DNA of 24,320 bases, from the NCBI GenBank assembly GCA_002373595.1, contig DFKT01000066.1, positions 6,379 to 30,698 on the forward strand, written 5' to 3'. The stretch is from Lachnospiraceae bacterium UBA3638 (GTDB lineage Bacteria > Bacillota > Clostridia > Lachnospirales > Lachnospiraceae). The translations under genes and the position numbers were made by a program. Below are positions 1 to 8,288 of this stretch, in pieces; the first letter of the stretch is position 1; every line of letters starts with the position of its first letter. The notes below the pieces were generated by a model. It did no database searches, had not been told where the DNA came from, and saw nothing but the letters and a program-made list of their open reading frames with translations.

Positions 1-62
1 ACGATGCAGACTCAAAATCTGTTGTGGGTAACCACGTGCGGGTTCAAGTCCCGCCACCGGCA
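1..62 (+). tRNA. tRNA-Leu(CAA), 5' end missing
   Basis: This is the 3' part of a class II tRNA; the window edge removes the acceptor 5' strand and the D arm. The anticodon stem is 6-10/18-22 around loop 11-17, with anticodon CAA at 13-15. A long variable arm follows (GTGG 24-27 paired with CCAC 32-35), which points to Leu rather than a class I tRNA. The T stem is 38-42/50-54 with loop TTCAAGT. The acceptor 3' strand is 55-61 and A62 is the discriminator base. CCA is not encoded. A terminator begins immediately after it. Confidence 0.9.
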
Positions 63-102
63 TCACGAAAAAATCCCCGCTTAGGCGGGGTTTTTTCGTG
101 AT
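62..102 (+). terminator. Intrinsic terminator of the tRNA
   Basis: A long hairpin pairs CCCCGC (75-80) with GCGGGG (85-90) around loop TTAG. It continues as A6 (68-73) against T6 (91-96) and ATCACG (62-67) against CGTGAT (97-102), with T74 bulged. The A-run, GC stem and T-run make it usable on both strands. The outer pairing starts at the tRNA discriminator base. Confidence 0.85.
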
Positions 103-113
103 CTGAGTTCCGT

Positions 114-148
114 CGGGACTTGAACCCATTCAACGTCCCGCCACCGGC
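114..148. repeat. Broken copies of the tRNA-Leu 3' end forming a hairpin
   Basis: Positions 135-148 (GTCCCGCCACCGGC) repeat 48-61 of the tRNA exactly, and the preceding TTCAA also matches with one inserted C. Positions 114-127 (CGGGACTTGAACCC) are the exact reverse complement of the tRNA T arm at 40-53. The two pieces fold into a stem, CGGGACTTGAA against TTCAACGTCCCG, with one bulge and loop CCCA. It may be a decayed tRNA copy, an attachment-site-like duplication, or a second terminator-like fold. No integrase or recombinase gene lies next to it. Confidence 0.65.
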
Positions 149-150
149 TA

Positions 151-167
151 ATTGACACTCTGTCAAT
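151..167. repeat. Short perfect inverted repeat
   Basis: ATTGACA (151-157) and TGTCAAT (161-167) pair perfectly around CTC. TTGACA at 152-157 equals a consensus -35 box, but no -10 box sits 16-18 bases downstream. It is more likely an operator or small hairpin upstream of the promoter at 203-231. Function unknown. Confidence 0.35.
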
Positions 168-202
168 CGATGCTCTCGACACCCCATAAACCCCGTGTTT
201 TC

Positions 203-231
203 TTGCGATTAAGCCGTTTTTATGGTATTAT
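203..231 (+). promoter_or_regulatory. Sigma-A-type promoter of the diguanylate cyclase operon
   Basis: TTGCGA (203-208) is followed by a 17-base spacer and TATTAT (226-231). Transcription would start near 238, leaving a leader of about 65 bases before the ATG at 303. No other convincing promoter was noticed between the next seven genes, so this may drive the whole block to 9953. Confidence 0.6.
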
Positions 232-302
232 ATTTCTTGGTTTGCGTACATATTTCTATGTATCGCGCGTTGTTTTGTGCGGATTTTTGATTAGGGAGAT
301 AT

Positions 303-1775
303 ATGAAACTATCCATCGGAAAAAAGAGCGGTATACTCATTATAGCTGCCGTCATTCTGGTAGGTCTCCTTTCCGGTTTTTTAGGCGATTATATCAGCGA
401 TAATATCATCGAAAAGATTTATTTTGAGCGTGCCGTTGATCTCGCTAAGACTACGGCTCTTATGGTTGATACCGATAAACTTAAAGTTGTCCGCGATGAG
501 GTAATGGACATCTTTAATGCTACCGAAGATCCTGTATCCAGTGAGGATTGGGGAAGTGAAGAGTTCTTTGCATATCTTGATAAATATGCCGATATCGTTC
601 AGATGCCGGAGTTTTCATATGTCAGAGATCAGTTGAGGTCAGTTCTTAAAGTCAATCATGTAAGTTCTGTATATATCTGTTATTTTGACAGTACTACCAA
701 CGGAACTATATATCTTGTTGATGCGGGATATGAGGACGCCTGTCCACCCGGATGTTATGATCCTTATTATTCCGAAGAGGCGCGCATCGCTGCTATTAAT
801 GATCCTTCAGCCGGTATGGCTCCGGTTGTTTCCAAAACACCTGAATATGGCTGGCTTGTCGCAACCGGTATGCCCATTTTCGATGAGAACGGAGATATCG
901 TTGCTTACGCTGCAGTGGATATGTCGATGGATGAAATTGCTGATGTAAAAAACGGGTATAACAGGATGATGGCAGGTGTTCTGTTCCTGGTTTCGATCAT
1001 TATCATCTTTCTTGGAATATTGACAGTAAGGAAAGCAATCGTCAATCCTATCAATATTCTTTCTGCAACTTCGGTCAGATACTGTGATGAAATGAGCAAA
1101 GGTGATGATACTGAGCGTCATGATTTTGCAGATCTGAAGATCAAGACCGGTGATGAGATAGAAGTCCTTGCCGATTCCATGAAGAAGATGGAGCAGGATA
1201 TAAACGAACATATTAAGGATCTTCTCTATGCAAGAGAAAAACTCGATACCACTATGGACCAGGCGGAGGAGATGTCAGCACTTGCCAATGCTGATGCTCT
1301 TACAGGAGTGCGTAATAAGCGCGCATATGAATCCGAAGAGGCCAAGCTCAATGCCGATATCAGTGCAGGCATGAATATAAACTTTGGAATAGCGATGATC
1401 GATCTCAATGATCTTAAAGTTATAAACGATAACTATGGGCATGATGCAGGCGACGAAGCATTAAAAATAATCTGTAGGCTCATATGCGATACATTTAAGC
1501 ATTCTCCGGTATACAGAGTCGGCGGAGACGAATTTGTTGTCATACTGAAATTCCTTGATTATGAGCACAGAAATGAACTTTTCGGCGTATTCAAGAATCT
1601 GATCGAATATCAGCAGGAAGAAGGCAACATAGATAAATGGAGAGCCGTATCTGCTGCTATAGGAAGCGCCGATTATGACAGAACAAGGGATAAATGCGTG
1701 GCGGATGTGTATAAACGTGCTGATGAAGCGATGTATGAATGCAAGCGCGAGATGAAGTCACGCGCTGTAAGATGA
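303..1775 (+). CDS. Membrane-bound diguanylate cyclase (sensor-HAMP-GGDEF)
   Basis: The protein (490 aa) should make cyclic di-GMP from two GTP. It has one membrane helix at about 9-29, an extracytoplasmic sensor region at about 35-220 of Cache type by layout, and a second helix at about 223-244. A HAMP-like linker and helical segment follow to about 320. The GGDEF domain begins at a DALTG-type motif and carries the intact signature G407-G-D-E-F411. Metal and substrate motifs IDLNDLK and NYGHDAGDE are present. The inhibitory RxxD site expected at 398-401 is absent (FKHS is there instead), so product inhibition through that site is unlikely. The start follows a GGGA ribosome site at 294-297. 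No EAL domain is present. It heads an operon containing polA and coaE. The signal sensed is unknown. Confidence 0.9.
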   Translation: MKLSIGKKSGILIIAAVILVGLLSGFLGDYISDNIIEKIYFERAVDLAKTTALMVDTDKLKVVRDEVMDIFNATEDPVSSEDWGSEEFFAYLDKYADIVQMPEFSYVRDQLRSVLKVNHVSSVYICYFDSTTNGTIYLVDAGYEDACPPGCYDPYYSEEARIAAINDPSAGMAPVVSKTPEYGWLVATGMPIFDENGDIVAYAAVDMSMDEIADVKNGYNRMMAGVLFLVSIIIIFLGILTVRKAIVNPINILSATSVRYCDEMSKGDDTERHDFADLKIKTGDEIEVLADSMKKMEQDINEHIKDLLYAREKLDTTMDQAEEMSALANADALTGVRNKRAYESEEAKLNADISAGMNINFGIAMIDLNDLKVINDNYGHDAGDEALKIICRLICDTFKHSPVYRVGGDEFVVILKFLDYEHRNELFGVFKNLIEYQQEEGNIDKWRAVSAAIGSADYDRTRDKCVADVYKRADEAMYECKREMKSRAVR

Positions 1776-1782
1776 TATACAT

Positions 1783-2103
1783 ATGAATTGTAAAGAGTTT
1801 GAACATTTGATACCGTCTTTTCTCGATCGGACCATGGACTATGGGACGATGGATGAGTTCGGTAAGCATATGGAGAACTGCCCTGAGTGCAAGGAAGAGC
1901 TGTCGATTCGTTTTCTTGTAACTGAGGGTATGAAGCATCTTGAAGACGGAGGAGAATTCAATCTCCAGAAGGAACTCGACAGAAGATTGGATGAGAACAG
2001 CAGAAATCTCCAGAGACACTCCGCTATGATAGCTTCCGGCAGATATCTGGTTACAACGCTTTTTGTTTTCATCGGAATGATTTTGATATTATTTTTCGGA
2101 TAA
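1783..2103 (+). CDS. Small zinc-finger (zf-HC2/anti-sigma-type) membrane protein
   Basis: This 106-aa protein has the pattern C3 ... H29-x3-C33-x2-C36, the usual zinc site of ZAS/zf-HC2 anti-sigma factors. A single membrane helix lies at about 88-106 at the extreme C terminus, with only a glycine after it, so there is almost no extracytoplasmic sensor part. No sigma factor gene is adjacent; the neighbours are a diguanylate cyclase 7 bases upstream and polA 4 bases downstream. I see no strong ribosome site before its ATG, so translation probably depends on the upstream gene. It may bind a remote sigma factor or another partner. Function is inferred from the motif only. Confidence 0.7.
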   Translation: MNCKEFEHLIPSFLDRTMDYGTMDEFGKHMENCPECKEELSIRFLVTEGMKHLEDGGEFNLQKELDRRLDENSRNLQRHSAMIASGRYLVTTLFVFIGMILILFFG

Positions 2104-2107
2104 GGTA

Positions 2108-4753
2108 ATGGCTGAAAAACTTGTACTGATCGATGGTCACAGCATAATAAACAGAGCATTCTACGGAGTCCCGGATCTTACCAACAGTGCGGGGCTTCAT
2201 ACCAATGCTGTTTACGGATTTCTGAATATTCTTTTCAAACTCCTTGATGAAGAACGTCCGGATTATCTTGTTGTAGCTTTTGATGAGCATGCTCCGACTT
2301 TCAGACATGAGATGTATAAGGAGTATAAGGGCACGAGAAAGCCTATGGCGGATGAACTCCGCGAGCAGGTGCCCGTACTCAGACAGCTCCTGGAAGCTAT
2401 GAAAGTAATGTGCGTATCAAGAGCCGGACTTGAGGCTGATGATATTCTCGGTACACTTGCCAAAAAGAGTTCAGCTGCGGGAATAGATGTAAGACTTGTA
2501 TCAGGAGACAGGGACCTGCTCCAGATAGCGGATGACAGGATATGCGTCAGGATACCCAGGACCAAAGGCGGCAAGACTACGATAGACGATTTCTATGCCG
2601 CAGATGTAGAAGCGGCATATCATGTCACTCCCAAGCAGTTTGTTGAGCTTAAGGCTCTTATGGGAGATTCATCGGACAATATCCCGGGTGTGCCTAAGGT
2701 TGGTGAAAAGACTGCAACGGATCTTATGATACAGTACGGTTCCATCAATGGTATCTACGAACATCTTGAGGAGATAACCAAAAACGCAGTCAGGGAGTCT
2801 CTTCGTGAGAACAGGGATCTGTGTGATCTTTGCCTTAAACTTGCGACTATCAAGACGGATTGCGATGTTGAACTTGATAAGGAAAGGGCAAAAGCCGAAG
2901 GGTTCTTTACTCCCGAAGCTTATGACATCATAAAGAGACTTGAGTTCAAGAAGTTTTTTGACAGGTTTGAGATAAGTGATATTCCGCAAACTGTCAGAAC
3001 AGATACAAAGACGGATATAAAAGTTTTTGAAGATATCGAGGCGTTTGCGGACTTCACTGCACCAGCCCCTGTTCTCGGACTTCGCGTGATCGGAGACGGA
3101 GCGGGAGCCGTATGTGCATCAGCTGCATATCTCGATGGCGATACCGAGAAAGTCGCGTATATACAGGGTCCCGATAAGGATTATCGCAAGCTCTGTAACC
3201 TGATTTCCGAAAAAACAAGTACTGATTCATGCATTGCAACTTTTGATATCAAGTCGGAATATGATCATTTCGGAAGGAACTATGAGGGTAGAGCGTTTGA
3301 TATACTTCTTGCGGCTTACCTTCTGGATCCTCTCAAAAACGACCATGATGAGTGCAGCATCGCACAGAATATACTCGATAAGAATATTCCTGCCAGACAG
3401 GAACTTCTCGGCAAATCGGATATACAGGGAGCATTTTTCTCTTTGCCGGATAAGCTGAAGGAATATGCATGCAACAGCGCACAGGTATGTCTGGAGTGCT
3501 ATGAGCCTCTTAAGGAGAGACTTGAGAAGAACGGCATGTATGATCTTCTTCGCGATATGGAAATGCCCCTCTCGTATGTTATATGGGATATCGAGAGGAT
3601 AGGTGTGCGTGCGGACAAGAGCGATATTGTGGCTTTTGGAAATTCGCTTTCCGGTAGGATAAGCGAGCTCGAAAAGAGCATTTATACCGGAGCGGGCTGC
3701 GAATTTAATATCAATTCACCCAAGCAGCTCGGAGAGATCCTCTTTGAAAAGATGGGTCTGCAGGGCGGAAAGAAGACCAAGACCGGTTATTCAACGGCTG
3801 CAGATGTCCTTGAGAAACTCGCTGAAGACACTCCTGTGGTTAAAGATATACTTGAGTACAGAACTTTGACTAAGCTTAAAAGTACTTATGCGGATGCACT
3901 CCCCGATTATATCGCTGCGGACGGAAGGATACATACCACTTTTTCTCAGACTACGACAGCAACGGGCAGGCTTTCCTCATCGGAGCCGAATCTGCAGAAT
4001 ATCCCGATCCGTACCGAAATTGGTAAGCAGCTTCGCAAAGTATTTGTTGCGGATGAAGGATGCGTATTTATAGATGCCGATTATTCGCAGATAGAATTAA
4101 GAGTACTCGCTTCACTTTCGGGTGATGAGGAACTGATAGACAGCTACAGATCCGAAAAGGATATTCACAGGATCACCGCATCCAAAGTATTCAAGGTGCC
4201 GTTTGAGGAAGTGACTGATGTACAAAGGAGAAATGCAAAAGCCGTCAATTTTGGTATAGTATACGGCATAAGCTCTTTCGGGCTCAGCCAGGACCTCTCC
4301 ATCAGCAAAAAGGAAGCGGCTGAATATATCGAGAAGTATTTCGAGACATATCCCGGTATAAAGGGATATCTCGACGGACTTATCAAAGATGCAAAGGATA
4401 AAGGGTATTCTGAGACATATTATGGCAGAAGACGTCCCATCCCTGAGCTTAAGTCATCCAACTTCATGCAGAGATCTTTCGGAGAGAGAGTTGCGATGAA
4501 TGCGCCAATACAGGGAACTGCCGCTGATATCATCAAACGTGCGATGATAAGCGTGTGGCGCGAGATCGATGAGAGAGGACTTAAGGGCAGACTTATCCTT
4601 CAGGTCCATGATGAACTCCTCATAGAGTGTCCCGAGAGTGAAAAGGATATCATGACCGAACTCTTAGAGCGCAATATGAAAGCTGCTGCGGACCTTAAGG
4701 TAGAGCTTTCGGTCGGAATAGAATCGGGACATAACTGGCTGGAGGCCCACTGA
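2108..4753 (+). CDS. polA: DNA polymerase I
   Basis: The 881-aa protein fills gaps and removes primers in replication and repair. Order: 5'-3' exonuclease/FEN domain (about 1-290, with motifs LIDGHSIINRAFYG and MGDSSDNIPGVPKVGEKTA), a degenerate 3'-5' exonuclease domain (about 305-480), and polymerase domain (about 500-881). Polymerase motif A is DYSQIELR with D658. Motif B has R707, K711, F715 and Y719. Motif C is QVHDELL with D835 and E836. The proofreading domain lacks the DxE of exo motif I (LGLRVIGD near 323-330) and has ACNSAQVCLE where an active enzyme has a motif III Tyr-Asp, so proofreading is probably lost, as in Bacillus and Taq enzymes. It starts 4 bases after the zinc-finger gene, with GGATAAGG as a possible ribosome site. 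Its TGA overlaps the coaE ATG by one base. Confidence 0.97.
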   Translation: MAEKLVLIDGHSIINRAFYGVPDLTNSAGLHTNAVYGFLNILFKLLDEERPDYLVVAFDEHAPTFRHEMYKEYKGTRKPMADELREQVPVLRQLLEAMKVMCVSRAGLEADDILGTLAKKSSAAGIDVRLVSGDRDLLQIADDRICVRIPRTKGGKTTIDDFYAADVEAAYHVTPKQFVELKALMGDSSDNIPGVPKVGEKTATDLMIQYGSINGIYEHLEEITKNAVRESLRENRDLCDLCLKLATIKTDCDVELDKERAKAEGFFTPEAYDIIKRLEFKKFFDRFEISDIPQTVRTDTKTDIKVFEDIEAFADFTAPAPVLGLRVIGDGAGAVCASAAYLDGDTEKVAYIQGPDKDYRKLCNLISEKTSTDSCIATFDIKSEYDHFGRNYEGRAFDILLAAYLLDPLKNDHDECSIAQNILDKNIPARQELLGKSDIQGAFFSLPDKLKEYACNSAQVCLECYEPLKERLEKNGMYDLLRDMEMPLSYVIWDIERIGVRADKSDIVAFGNSLSGRISELEKSIYTGAGCEFNINSPKQLGEILFEKMGLQGGKKTKTGYSTAADVLEKLAEDTPVVKDILEYRTLTKLKSTYADALPDYIAADGRIHTTFSQTTTATGRLSSSEPNLQNIPIRTEIGKQLRKVFVADEGCVFIDADYSQIELRVLASLSGDEELIDSYRSEKDIHRITASKVFKVPFEEVTDVQRRNAKAVNFGIVYGISSFGLSQDLSISKKEAAEYIEKYFETYPGIKGYLDGLIKDAKDKGYSETYYGRRRPIPELKSSNFMQRSFGERVAMNAPIQGTAADIIKRAMISVWREIDERGLKGRLILQVHDELLIECPESEKDIMTELLERNMKAAADLKVELSVGIESGHNWLEAH

Positions 4754-5358
4754 TGAAGTTCATTGGTATAACAGGCGGCATAGGCGCGGGAAAGTCCGAA
4801 ATTCTTAAATACATCGGAAAGCATTATAACTGCGAGATCTATCTGGCAGACGATGTGGCGAAAAGCCTTGAAGAAAAAGGAACTGAAACGCATAAAAGGC
4901 TTGTTGATCTTCTCGGCGGGGATATACTTGGAGAAGACGGAGAGATAGATAAGTCTCTGATGAGCAAGAAGATTTATGCGGATGCCGGACTTTTGGAAAA
5001 GGTAAATGATATCGTCCACCCTGCCGTAAGGGAATTCCTTCTTGCAAGGCTGTCTAAAGCAAAAACGGAGAATAAGTGTGAGCTTTTCTTTGTAGAGGCG
5101 GCTCTTCTCGTTGAGACGGGATATGGAGAACTGGTAGATGAGATGTGGTATGTCCGGGCTGATGAGGATATCAGGATACAGAGACTGATGGACTCGAGAG
5201 GGTATACCGAAGAGAAAGCGAGAAGCATAATAAACAGTCAGCTTAGTGATGATGAATACATGAAGGCTGCCGATTTCGTTCTTGATAACAGTGGCGACCT
5301 TGAGAACACATACAGAAGTATCAGAGAAAAACTGGGGGCATTTACATGGCTGGAGTGA
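4753..5358 (+). CDS. coaE: Dephospho-CoA kinase
   Basis: The enzyme phosphorylates the 3'-hydroxyl of dephospho-CoA, the last step of coenzyme A synthesis, in the cytoplasm. The 201-aa length is normal for the family. The Walker A P-loop is G8-G-I-G-A-G-K14-S15. Family segments for nucleotide binding (RLMDSRGYTEEKARSIINSQ) and the terminal ADFVLDN stretch are present. The start codon overlaps the polA stop (TGATG), and the 3' end overlaps the next gene by 13 bases, so translation of the three genes is likely coupled. The polA-coaE pairing is common in Firmicutes. CoA supply also links to pta further along. Confidence 0.96.
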   Translation: MKFIGITGGIGAGKSEILKYIGKHYNCEIYLADDVAKSLEEKGTETHKRLVDLLGGDILGEDGEIDKSLMSKKIYADAGLLEKVNDIVHPAVREFLLARLSKAKTENKCELFFVEAALLVETGYGELVDEMWYVRADEDIRIQRLMDSRGYTEEKARSIINSQLSDDEYMKAADFVLDNSGDLENTYRSIREKLGAFTWLE

Positions 5359-7457
5359 GAGAAAATCAGGGACAGCTCGTTTTCGGGCTTGACATAGGTA
5401 CGAGGAGTATCGTTGGAACCGTGGGATACCAGGCCTCCGACGGATTTCATGTGCTTGCGCAGAAAACAAGAGAGCACGAGACCAGAGCAATGCTTGACGG
5501 TCAGATCCATGATATATCCAAAGTCGGAGAAACCATCAGCGTGGTCAAGAGACTTCTCGAGGAAAAACTTTCCAAGAATCTGAATGAAGTCTGTATAGCG
5601 GCTGCAGGACGCGTGCTCAGGACTGTTACAACACATGTGGAGAAGGATTTTGAATCCGAGCAGGAAGTTACGGATGAGGATATCTACAATCTGTCCATGC
5701 AGGGCGTAGAGCAGGCATATGAGGAGTTCCAGCGTACCGATAAGAGTGATATCAAATTCTACTGTGTCGGATATACCCCGATGCACTATTACATGAACGG
5801 ATATCAGATCGGTAATCTGGAAGGACATAAAGCAAAAACCATAGCTGTCGATCTGATCGCAACATTCCTTCCCGATGATGTTGTCGATGGATTGTACAAG
5901 TCTGTAGAGCATGCGGGAATGCATGTGGCAAACCTTACACTCGAGCCTATAGCAGCTATTCAGGTTGCCATACCTGAGAAATTCAGACTGTTAAATCTCG
6001 CACTGGTCGATGTCGGAGCAGGTACAAGCGATATATCTATAACAAGAGAGGGCGCAATAGTTGCTTACGGAATGATCCCCATCGCAGGAGATTCACTTAC
6101 CGATGTGATCGTGCAGAGATGCCTTGTTGATTTTGCGATGGCAGAGCATATCAAGAGGAGCCTTATTAAACAGGATAAGATCGAGTATACGGATATCATG
6201 GGACTGCCTCAGACTATAGACAAGAAAGAAGTCCTCGATTTCCTTGATCCCACCATCGAAGAAATGACCACTCTTGTCAGTGAAGAGATAAAGAGACTAA
6301 ACGGTGATAAGCCTGTAAGCGCTGTCTTCGTTGTCGGCGGAGGCGGAATGGTTCCGGGATATACTGAGAAGCTTTCCAAGAAGCTCGGTATTTTAAAGGA
6401 GCGTGTTGCAATAAGGGGCGAGGATGTTATGCAGAATATCATCTTCGAGGACGAAGAAGCGATCAAGGATTCCCTTATGGTCACACCCATCGGAATATGC
6501 CTCAGCTATTATGCTCAAAGCAATAACTTTATCTTTGTCGAGTTTAATGAGAAGAGACTTAAGCTCTATGATAACGGTAGACTGTCTGTATCGGACGCTG
6601 CTATTCAGATGTCGTTTGCAAACGAGGATCTCTTCCCCAAGAGAGGTGCAGCGATCACATATACCATCAACGGCAAGTCGAGGATAAGCAGAGGAACGGT
6701 GGGTGAATCCGCTGTCATAACCATCAATGGCGATCCTGCCGATCTGTATTCACAGATAAGGAGCGGAGATATCATTACAGTCAAAGCATCGACTCAGGGA
6801 GAAGATGCGCATGTCGAGCTGGGATCCCTCCCCGAGCTTTCAAGTCCTCTTCATATCGTTGTTAACGGCAAGCAGTTCGACATCCCCAGAACTGCTGATG
6901 TTAACGGAAATAAAGAGAATGCATACTATGTCATCAAAGACGGTGACAATATCAAAGTCAGGAATTTCTACACAGTCGAAGAGATCGGACAGATGCTCGA
7001 TCTTCCTGTCGGCGGAGATATCAAAGTCAATGACACCGCTGCGGTACCTTCGACCAAAGTATATGAGGACTTTACGCTTGAACTCGATCTGAATGCACCT
7101 GTGAAGGCGGAAGGCCTGTCATACAAGGATCTGCCCGAGGATGACGGTATCAGAGCGGTAAGGCCGGAACCGGAAAAGACCGGGAACGAGACTGAAGGCA
7201 CGGAAGGTGCGCAGGATGCTGCCGCTTCTGAAGATAAAGCAAATGAGACTGCGGAGCTTCATGTCACTGTCAATGAGCAGCCCATCACTCTTTCGGGTAA
7301 AAACGATTATGTATTTGTAGATGTATTTGATTATATAGATTTCAATCTTAATGCCGGTGGAGGCAAGGCTATCGTTACGAAAGTAAACGGCAAATCGGCC
7401 GGATATATGCAGCCTCTATCCGAGGGAGATGTCCTGGAAATATATTGGAATGAGTGA
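5346..7457 (+). CDS. FtsA-like actin-fold ATPase with long C-terminal extension
   Basis: The first ~385 residues of this 703-aa protein are an actin/HSP70-type ATPase of the FtsA/PilM group. Phosphate motif 1 is GLDIGTR (14-20), phosphate motif 2 is VDVGAGTSD (with D222), and the adenosine motif is VVGGGGMVPG (G331 on). FtsA is normally about 400-430 aa and ends in a membrane-binding amphipathic helix, which I do not see. Instead there are about 310 extra residues: two small beta-rich modules (about 395-482 and 500-565) with an ING/VNGK ... GDxIxV pattern, an acidic Glu/Ala/Thr-rich linker (about 595-637), and a third similar module ending in GDVLEIYWNE (638-703). Related long FtsA-like genes occur in Lachnospiraceae. 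A role in division or in assembling an envelope complex is inferred. It overlaps coaE by 13 bases and the next gene by 8. Confidence 0.85.
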   Translation: MAGVRENQGQLVFGLDIGTRSIVGTVGYQASDGFHVLAQKTREHETRAMLDGQIHDISKVGETISVVKRLLEEKLSKNLNEVCIAAAGRVLRTVTTHVEKDFESEQEVTDEDIYNLSMQGVEQAYEEFQRTDKSDIKFYCVGYTPMHYYMNGYQIGNLEGHKAKTIAVDLIATFLPDDVVDGLYKSVEHAGMHVANLTLEPIAAIQVAIPEKFRLLNLALVDVGAGTSDISITREGAIVAYGMIPIAGDSLTDVIVQRCLVDFAMAEHIKRSLIKQDKIEYTDIMGLPQTIDKKEVLDFLDPTIEEMTTLVSEEIKRLNGDKPVSAVFVVGGGGMVPGYTEKLSKKLGILKERVAIRGEDVMQNIIFEDEEAIKDSLMVTPIGICLSYYAQSNNFIFVEFNEKRLKLYDNGRLSVSDAAIQMSFANEDLFPKRGAAITYTINGKSRISRGTVGESAVITINGDPADLYSQIRSGDIITVKASTQGEDAHVELGSLPELSSPLHIVVNGKQFDIPRTADVNGNKENAYYVIKDGDNIKVRNFYTVEEIGQMLDLPVGGDIKVNDTAAVPSTKVYEDFTLELDLNAPVKAEGLSYKDLPEDDGIRAVRPEPEKTGNETEGTEGAQDAAASEDKANETAELHVTVNEQPITLSGKNDYVFVDVFDYIDFNLNAGGGKAIVTKVNGKSAGYMQPLSEGDVLEIYWNE

Positions 7458-8256
7458 TATGAGGATGTGCTCCCTGGCCAGCGGGAGCAGCGGTAATTGC
7501 ATATACATAGGATCCGATACGACGCATATCCTGGTTGATATCGGAATAAGCGGGAAAAAGTGTGATGCGGGCCTGTCTTCTCTGGACCTTAAAGGCAGCG
7601 ATATTTCGGGAGTGCTCATCACTCACGAACATTCGGATCACATCAAAGGACTGGGTGTTTTTGCCAGAAAATACGGTATTCCGATCTATGCGACTAAGGG
7701 AACCATAAATGCGATAAAGAATGATCGCACCGTAGGTGTGATTGATGATGGCTTGTTTGAAGAGATAAAAAAGGACAAAAGCTTTTCTATCGGTGATATC
7801 AAATGCAATGCGATGAGAGTATCTCACGATGCGGCTGATCCGGTGGCTTACAGATTCGGAAGAGGCGGCAAGAAACTGGCTGTTTGTACCGATCTTGGAT
7901 GCTATGACGATTATACGATAGAGTCACTCAAAGGGATGGATGCACTTCTGATAGAAGCAAATCATGATATCAGAATGCTGCAGATGGGACCTTATCCGTA
8001 TATGTTAAAGCAGAGGATCATGAGTGACAGAGGTCATCTGTCCAACGAGAATTCCGGGAAACTCCTCTGTGAGATATTAAACGATCATGTAAATGATATA
8101 ATACTTGGACATCTGTCCAAAGAGAATAATTATCCCGAGCTTGCATTTGAAGCAGTCAGGATGGAGATCACGGTAGGTGACAATCCTTACAAAGCAAATG
8201 ACTTCAGGATAAATGTAGCAAAAAGAGATGAACCTTCTGAAGTGATATACGTATAA
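7450..8256 (+). CDS. walJ: WalJ/YycJ-type MBL-fold metallo-hydrolase
   Basis: This is a metallo-beta-lactamase-fold protein related to WalJ (YycJ), linked in Bacillus and streptococci to cell-wall control and DNA exonuclease activity. From the ATG at 7450 it has 268 aa. It opens with the family signature CSLASGSSGNCIYI, then the metal site H59-x-H61-x-D63-H64 (THEHSDH), a second metal-site segment (MRVSHDAADPVAY), and EANHD ... LKQRI ... GHLSNE near the C-terminal half. The start is uncertain: ATG 7429, 7450, 7459 and 7465 are all in frame. The ATG at 7429 has its purine-rich site too close, and family proteins begin only a few residues before the LASGS motif, so 7450 is preferred. It is not next to walRK here, so any role in that pathway would be in trans. 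Confidence 0.9.
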   Translation: MSDMRMCSLASGSSGNCIYIGSDTTHILVDIGISGKKCDAGLSSLDLKGSDISGVLITHEHSDHIKGLGVFARKYGIPIYATKGTINAIKNDRTVGVIDDGLFEEIKKDKSFSIGDIKCNAMRVSHDAADPVAYRFGRGGKKLAVCTDLGCYDDYTIESLKGMDALLIEANHDIRMLQMGPYPYMLKQRIMSDRGHLSNENSGKLLCEILNDHVNDIILGHLSKENNYPELAFEAVRMEITVGDNPYKANDFRINVAKRDEPSEVIYV

Positions 8257-8288
8257 AGAAACAGGCGTACTGCCGGAAAGAGGAAAAA

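Noticed and set aside
1..302. Active mobile element integrated at tRNA-Leu
   Set aside because: The 3'-end duplication lies under 90 bases away and no integrase, excisionase or phage gene is present.
152..403. Short + strand reading frame (83 aa) across the promoter and start of the cyclase gene
   Set aside because: It contains the promoter and overlaps the cyclase in another frame, with no ribosome site or recognisable domain.
4600..5490. 296-aa antisense reading frame across polA, coaE and the FtsA-like gene
   Set aside because: It spans three well-supported genes on the other strand, has Cys/Ser/Leu-rich composition typical of a shadow frame, and shows no motif.
5238..5924. 228-aa antisense frame opposite coaE and the FtsA-like gene
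   Set aside because: The + strand carries clear ATPase motifs here, and no promoter or ribosome site supports the antisense frame.
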